DNA from: WHSW01 sp963851045
Lineage (GTDB): Bacteria > Actinomycetota > Thermoleophilia > Solirubrobacterales > 70-9
Direction of reading: 5' to 3'
NCBI GenBank assembly: GCA_963851045.1
Contig: CAWKNC010000001.1
Coordinates: 434,001 to 498,000 of the forward strand
Length of the DNA stretch: 64,000 bases
Made by a program: the position numbers and the translations under genes. The notes beneath the pieces were generated by a model that did not search any database, was not told the DNA's origin, and saw only the letters and a program-made list of their open reading frames with translations. Position 1 is the first letter of the stretch, and each line of letters begins with the position of its first letter. Positions 61,681-64,000 of this stretch are shown here, piece after piece.

Positions 61681-63903
61681 TCAGACTGCGGGATAGGCGA
61701 CGTCGAGGCTGTCCCCGAGTGACCGCCAGGCGCGCTCGGCGGCCGCGAGCGCAACGTCTACAGGACCGATCCGAAGCCGATCGCCGGTGGCGGTTCCGAT
61801 AACCGCTGCGTTGGCGAGAGCTTCGATGGCAGCGCGATCACCGGCCACCAAAAAACCGCCGACACCCTCGCCGAAGAGCCCGACCTCGTGGTCAGCGGCG
61901 ACGTCGACATCGACATCGACACCGACGCCGCCGGCTATCGCCATCTCGGCTAGTGCGCAGGCAAGCCCACCGTCGCTGATGTCATGCGCCGCGGTCACCG
62001 AGGCGGCTCGGACGGCATCGCGGACGATGGCGATCGCGTCGGCGACGGCGTCGATCGAAACGTCCGGCAGTCCGGGCCGAAGCTCACCGCGGAGTTTTGC
62101 CAGCTCCGATCCGGCCAGATCTGGGGCGAAGGGACCGATCAGGGCGATGGTGTCGCCCTCGCGCAGCGCCAGCCCCCCGGCCCGTTCGGGATCCGGCAGC
62201 TCACCGACCATCCCAACCACAGGGGTGGGGTAGATCGGCCCGTTCTCGGTCTCGTTGTAAAGGGAGACGTTGCCGCCGACGACCGGGACCGCGAGAGCCT
62301 CGCAGGCGTCGGCCAGCGCCGCCGTCGAGCGATCGAGCTGCCAGGCGACGGTCGGCTTCTCGGGGTTGCCGAAGTTGAGGCAGTTGGTCAGTCCGAGCGG
62401 CTCAGCACCCGCGCAGGCCAGGTTTTGCGCGCACTCCAGCACCGCCTCGATCGTGCCGACGTACGGGTCGCAAGCGACCCGGCGGCCGTTGCCATCGATG
62501 GCGATCGCGATGGTGGCGTCCGCCTCGCCCAGATGCAGCACGGCGGCGTCGGCGCTCTCCGGTCGCCGCACGGTGTGTGACCCGACGATCGAGTCGTACT
62601 GCTCGAAGGCCCATCGCTTGCTGGCGATGCTGGCCGACGCCAGCAGCTCCAACAGCAGATCGCTCGGATCAGCCTCCGGCGCTGGATGCTGGGCCTCGCG
62701 GTTTCCGTAGATCCATTCCTGTGGCTCCTCGGGCGCGAGGTCGTAGAGGGGGCAGTCGTCGACGAGCGCGACAACGGGCATCTCACCGACGACGTCGCCG
62801 TCGCGCAGGACACGAAAAAGGCCGGAGTCGGTGACCTCGCCGACAACCGCGCCGGCGACCTGCCAGCGCTCGCACATCGCGAGCACCTCGTCGACCCTGG
62901 ATGGCTCGACTACGGCCAGCATCCGCTCCTGCGACTCCGAGACCATGATCTCGAACGGCTCCATATCGGCCTCGCGAAGCGGCACCTGGCCGACATCGAT
63001 GTCGATCCCGGTACCGCCGGCGGAGGCCATCTCCGCGGCGGATGAGGTGAGACCGGCCGCGCCCAGGTCCTGGAGTGAGACCAAGAGGTCGGCGCCGAGC
63101 AGCTCGAGGCAGCACTCGAGCAGCTTCGATTCCTCGAACGGATCGCCGATCTGGACGGTTGGACGCTTTGAGTCGTCGCCGGTCTCGAGGTCCGCGGACG
63201 CGAGCACGGAGGCGCCGCCGATGCCATCGCGGCCGGTCGACGCACCCATCAAAACGACGCTGTTGCCAACCCCTGCCGCCGCCGCGCGCACCATCTCGTC
63301 GGCTCGCGCAAGACCCACGCACATCGCGTTGACGAGGCAGTTCTGCTCGTAGGGTGGCTCGAAGTAGACCTCGCCGCCCACGGTCGGCACGCCAATCGAG
63401 TTGCCGTAATGGCCGATTCCGGCGACCACCTGCTCAAACAGGTATCGCGACCGCTCGGTGTCCAGCTCTCCGAAGCGCAGCGAGTCGAGGATCGCGATCG
63501 GCCGCGCTCCGAGCGCGAAAACATCCCGCAGGATGCCGCCGACTCCGGTTGCAGCACCCTGGAAGGGCTCGACCGCGCTCGGATGGTTGTGCGATTCGAC
63601 CTTGAAGGCGACGGCCCAGCCGTCACCGATCGAGACGGCGCCAGCGTTCTCACCGGGACCCATCAACATCCGAGAGCTCTCGGTGGGCAGGCGCCGCAGC
63701 AGCTTCTTCGAGTGCTTGTACGCACAGTGCTCAGACCACAGGAGGCTGAACATCGCGAGCTCGACGCCGTTGGGCTCGCGACCGAGCTTGTCGATGATCA
63801 ACTCGAACTCGGCGTCGGTGAGGCCGAGCTCGCGGTGCTTGGACAGCGTTGTGGTCGGCTCGCTCAACGGACCCGGCAGACTAGATAGTCCGCTTGTCGG
63901 CAC
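61681..63903 (-). CDS. purL: phosphoribosylformylglycinamidine synthase subunit PurL
   Basis: A 740-residue small-type PurL that amidates FGAR with ATP and PurQ-derived ammonia. Family blocks are WSEHCAYKHSKKLLR, KVESHNHPSAVEPFQGAATGVGG, GNSIGVPTVGGEVYF and the second-half nucleotide region GNVSLYNETENGPIYPTPVVG. The start is uncertain within the first ~22 non-conserved residues; the ATG is kept. PurQ and PurS, its usual partners, would be expected just upstream beyond the window edge. Confidence 0.95.
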   Translation of the reverse strand: MPTSGLSSLPGPLSEPTTTLSKHRELGLTDAEFELIIDKLGREPNGVELAMFSLLWSEHCAYKHSKKLLRRLPTESSRMLMGPGENAGAVSIGDGWAVAFKVESHNHPSAVEPFQGAATGVGGILRDVFALGARPIAILDSLRFGELDTERSRYLFEQVVAGIGHYGNSIGVPTVGGEVYFEPPYEQNCLVNAMCVGLARADEMVRAAAAGVGNSVVLMGASTGRDGIGGASVLASADLETGDDSKRPTVQIGDPFEESKLLECCLELLGADLLVSLQDLGAAGLTSSAAEMASAGGTGIDIDVGQVPLREADMEPFEIMVSESQERMLAVVEPSRVDEVLAMCERWQVAGAVVGEVTDSGLFRVLRDGDVVGEMPVVALVDDCPLYDLAPEEPQEWIYGNREAQHPAPEADPSDLLLELLASASIASKRWAFEQYDSIVGSHTVRRPESADAAVLHLGEADATIAIAIDGNGRRVACDPYVGTIEAVLECAQNLACAGAEPLGLTNCLNFGNPEKPTVAWQLDRSTAALADACEALAVPVVGGNVSLYNETENGPIYPTPVVGMVGELPDPERAGGLALREGDTIALIGPFAPDLAGSELAKLRGELRPGLPDVSIDAVADAIAIVRDAVRAASVTAAHDISDGGLACALAEMAIAGGVGVDVDVDVAADHEVGLFGEGVGGFLVAGDRAAIEALANAAVIGTATGDRLRIGPVDVALAAAERAWRSLGDSLDVAYPAV

Positions 63904-64000
63904 GCAGGAAGACCATCGCGTCGGGATCGCGCTGGTGCTGTGGCATCGGATGCACGTCGTCTTTCAACTGCCGGTGGCGACCGCGTCGTCACACGCCTCG

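Noticed and set aside
63904..64000. Possible 3' end of another minus-strand gene (frame ending EACDDAVATGS with stop at 63964)
   Set aside because: Only about 11 codons are visible, too few to support a gene, although purQ or purS would be expected upstream of purL.

Overview
The window is high-GC DNA packed with short-spaced, often 1-4 nt overlapping genes, and looks chromosomal. Several traits suggest an actinobacterium of the Thermoleophilia/Solirubrobacterales type: GTG and TTG starts, a small acidic protein beginning MGILDDAIREHL, many secreted beta-propeller proteins with a shared C-terminal Ig-like module, and a small rhomboid-like gene beginning MIPLKDN. The taxon is an inference, since there is no rRNA here.

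Left part (1-16.2 kb): a divergent catabolic locus. Leftward are an XRE-cupin regulator fused to an HpcH/HpaI aldolase, an SDR epimerase, a broken fumarylacetoacetate-hydrolase remnant, and an AceE-type thiamine-diphosphate dehydrogenase cut by the window edge. Rightward is one tightly coupled operon: family-5 solute-binding protein, ureohydrolase, aliphatic amidase (AmiE), flavin monooxygenase, SMP-30 lactonase, class III aminotransferase, Dpp-type permeases and fused ATPase, and an AldA-type aldehyde dehydrogenase. Amidase, ureohydrolase, aminotransferase and aldehyde dehydrogenase together match the 4-guanidinobutyramide to succinate branch of arginine breakdown, but the substrate is not proven. 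The two arms face each other across a 201-bp region with two good promoters, each overlapped by a dyad.

16.2-20.9 kb: a looser, less GC-rich accessory stretch with a DapB-like Rossmann protein, an O-methyltransferase, a noncoding segment rich in repeats (a copy of a tRNA-Ala 3' end, four phased GGATG repeats, a perfect 10-bp hairpin) and a secreted protein made of nine 55-56-residue repeats, ending at tRNA-Ala(CGC).

20.9-32.9 kb: mixed housekeeping and envelope genes: a diguanylate cyclase, the acidic protein, a TolB-like secreted protein, glutamate dehydrogenase, small proteins, tRNA-Ala(UGC), a P450, a rhomboid-like protein without catalytic residues, pgsA and two head-to-head PAP2-type membrane proteins.

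32.9-46.4 kb: two leftward 2-oxoacid dehydrogenase operons. The first joins E1alpha, E1beta, E2, a Leu/Val-type dehydrogenase, lipB and lipA (probably branched-chain keto acids plus the lipoyl cofactor). The second joins lpd, a thioesterase, a DsbA-like isomerase, E1alpha, E1beta and E2 (probably pyruvate).

46.4-64 kb: thiamine genes around a TPP riboswitch (SnoaL-ThiE fusion on one side, thiO-thiS-thiG on the other), a secreted metalloprotease, a PhoD-like phosphatase, a histidine phosphatase, tRNA-Lys, then purine genes (purF-recQ-purN-purH-phzF operon, and purL) split by a secreted propeller/RTX-repeat protein.
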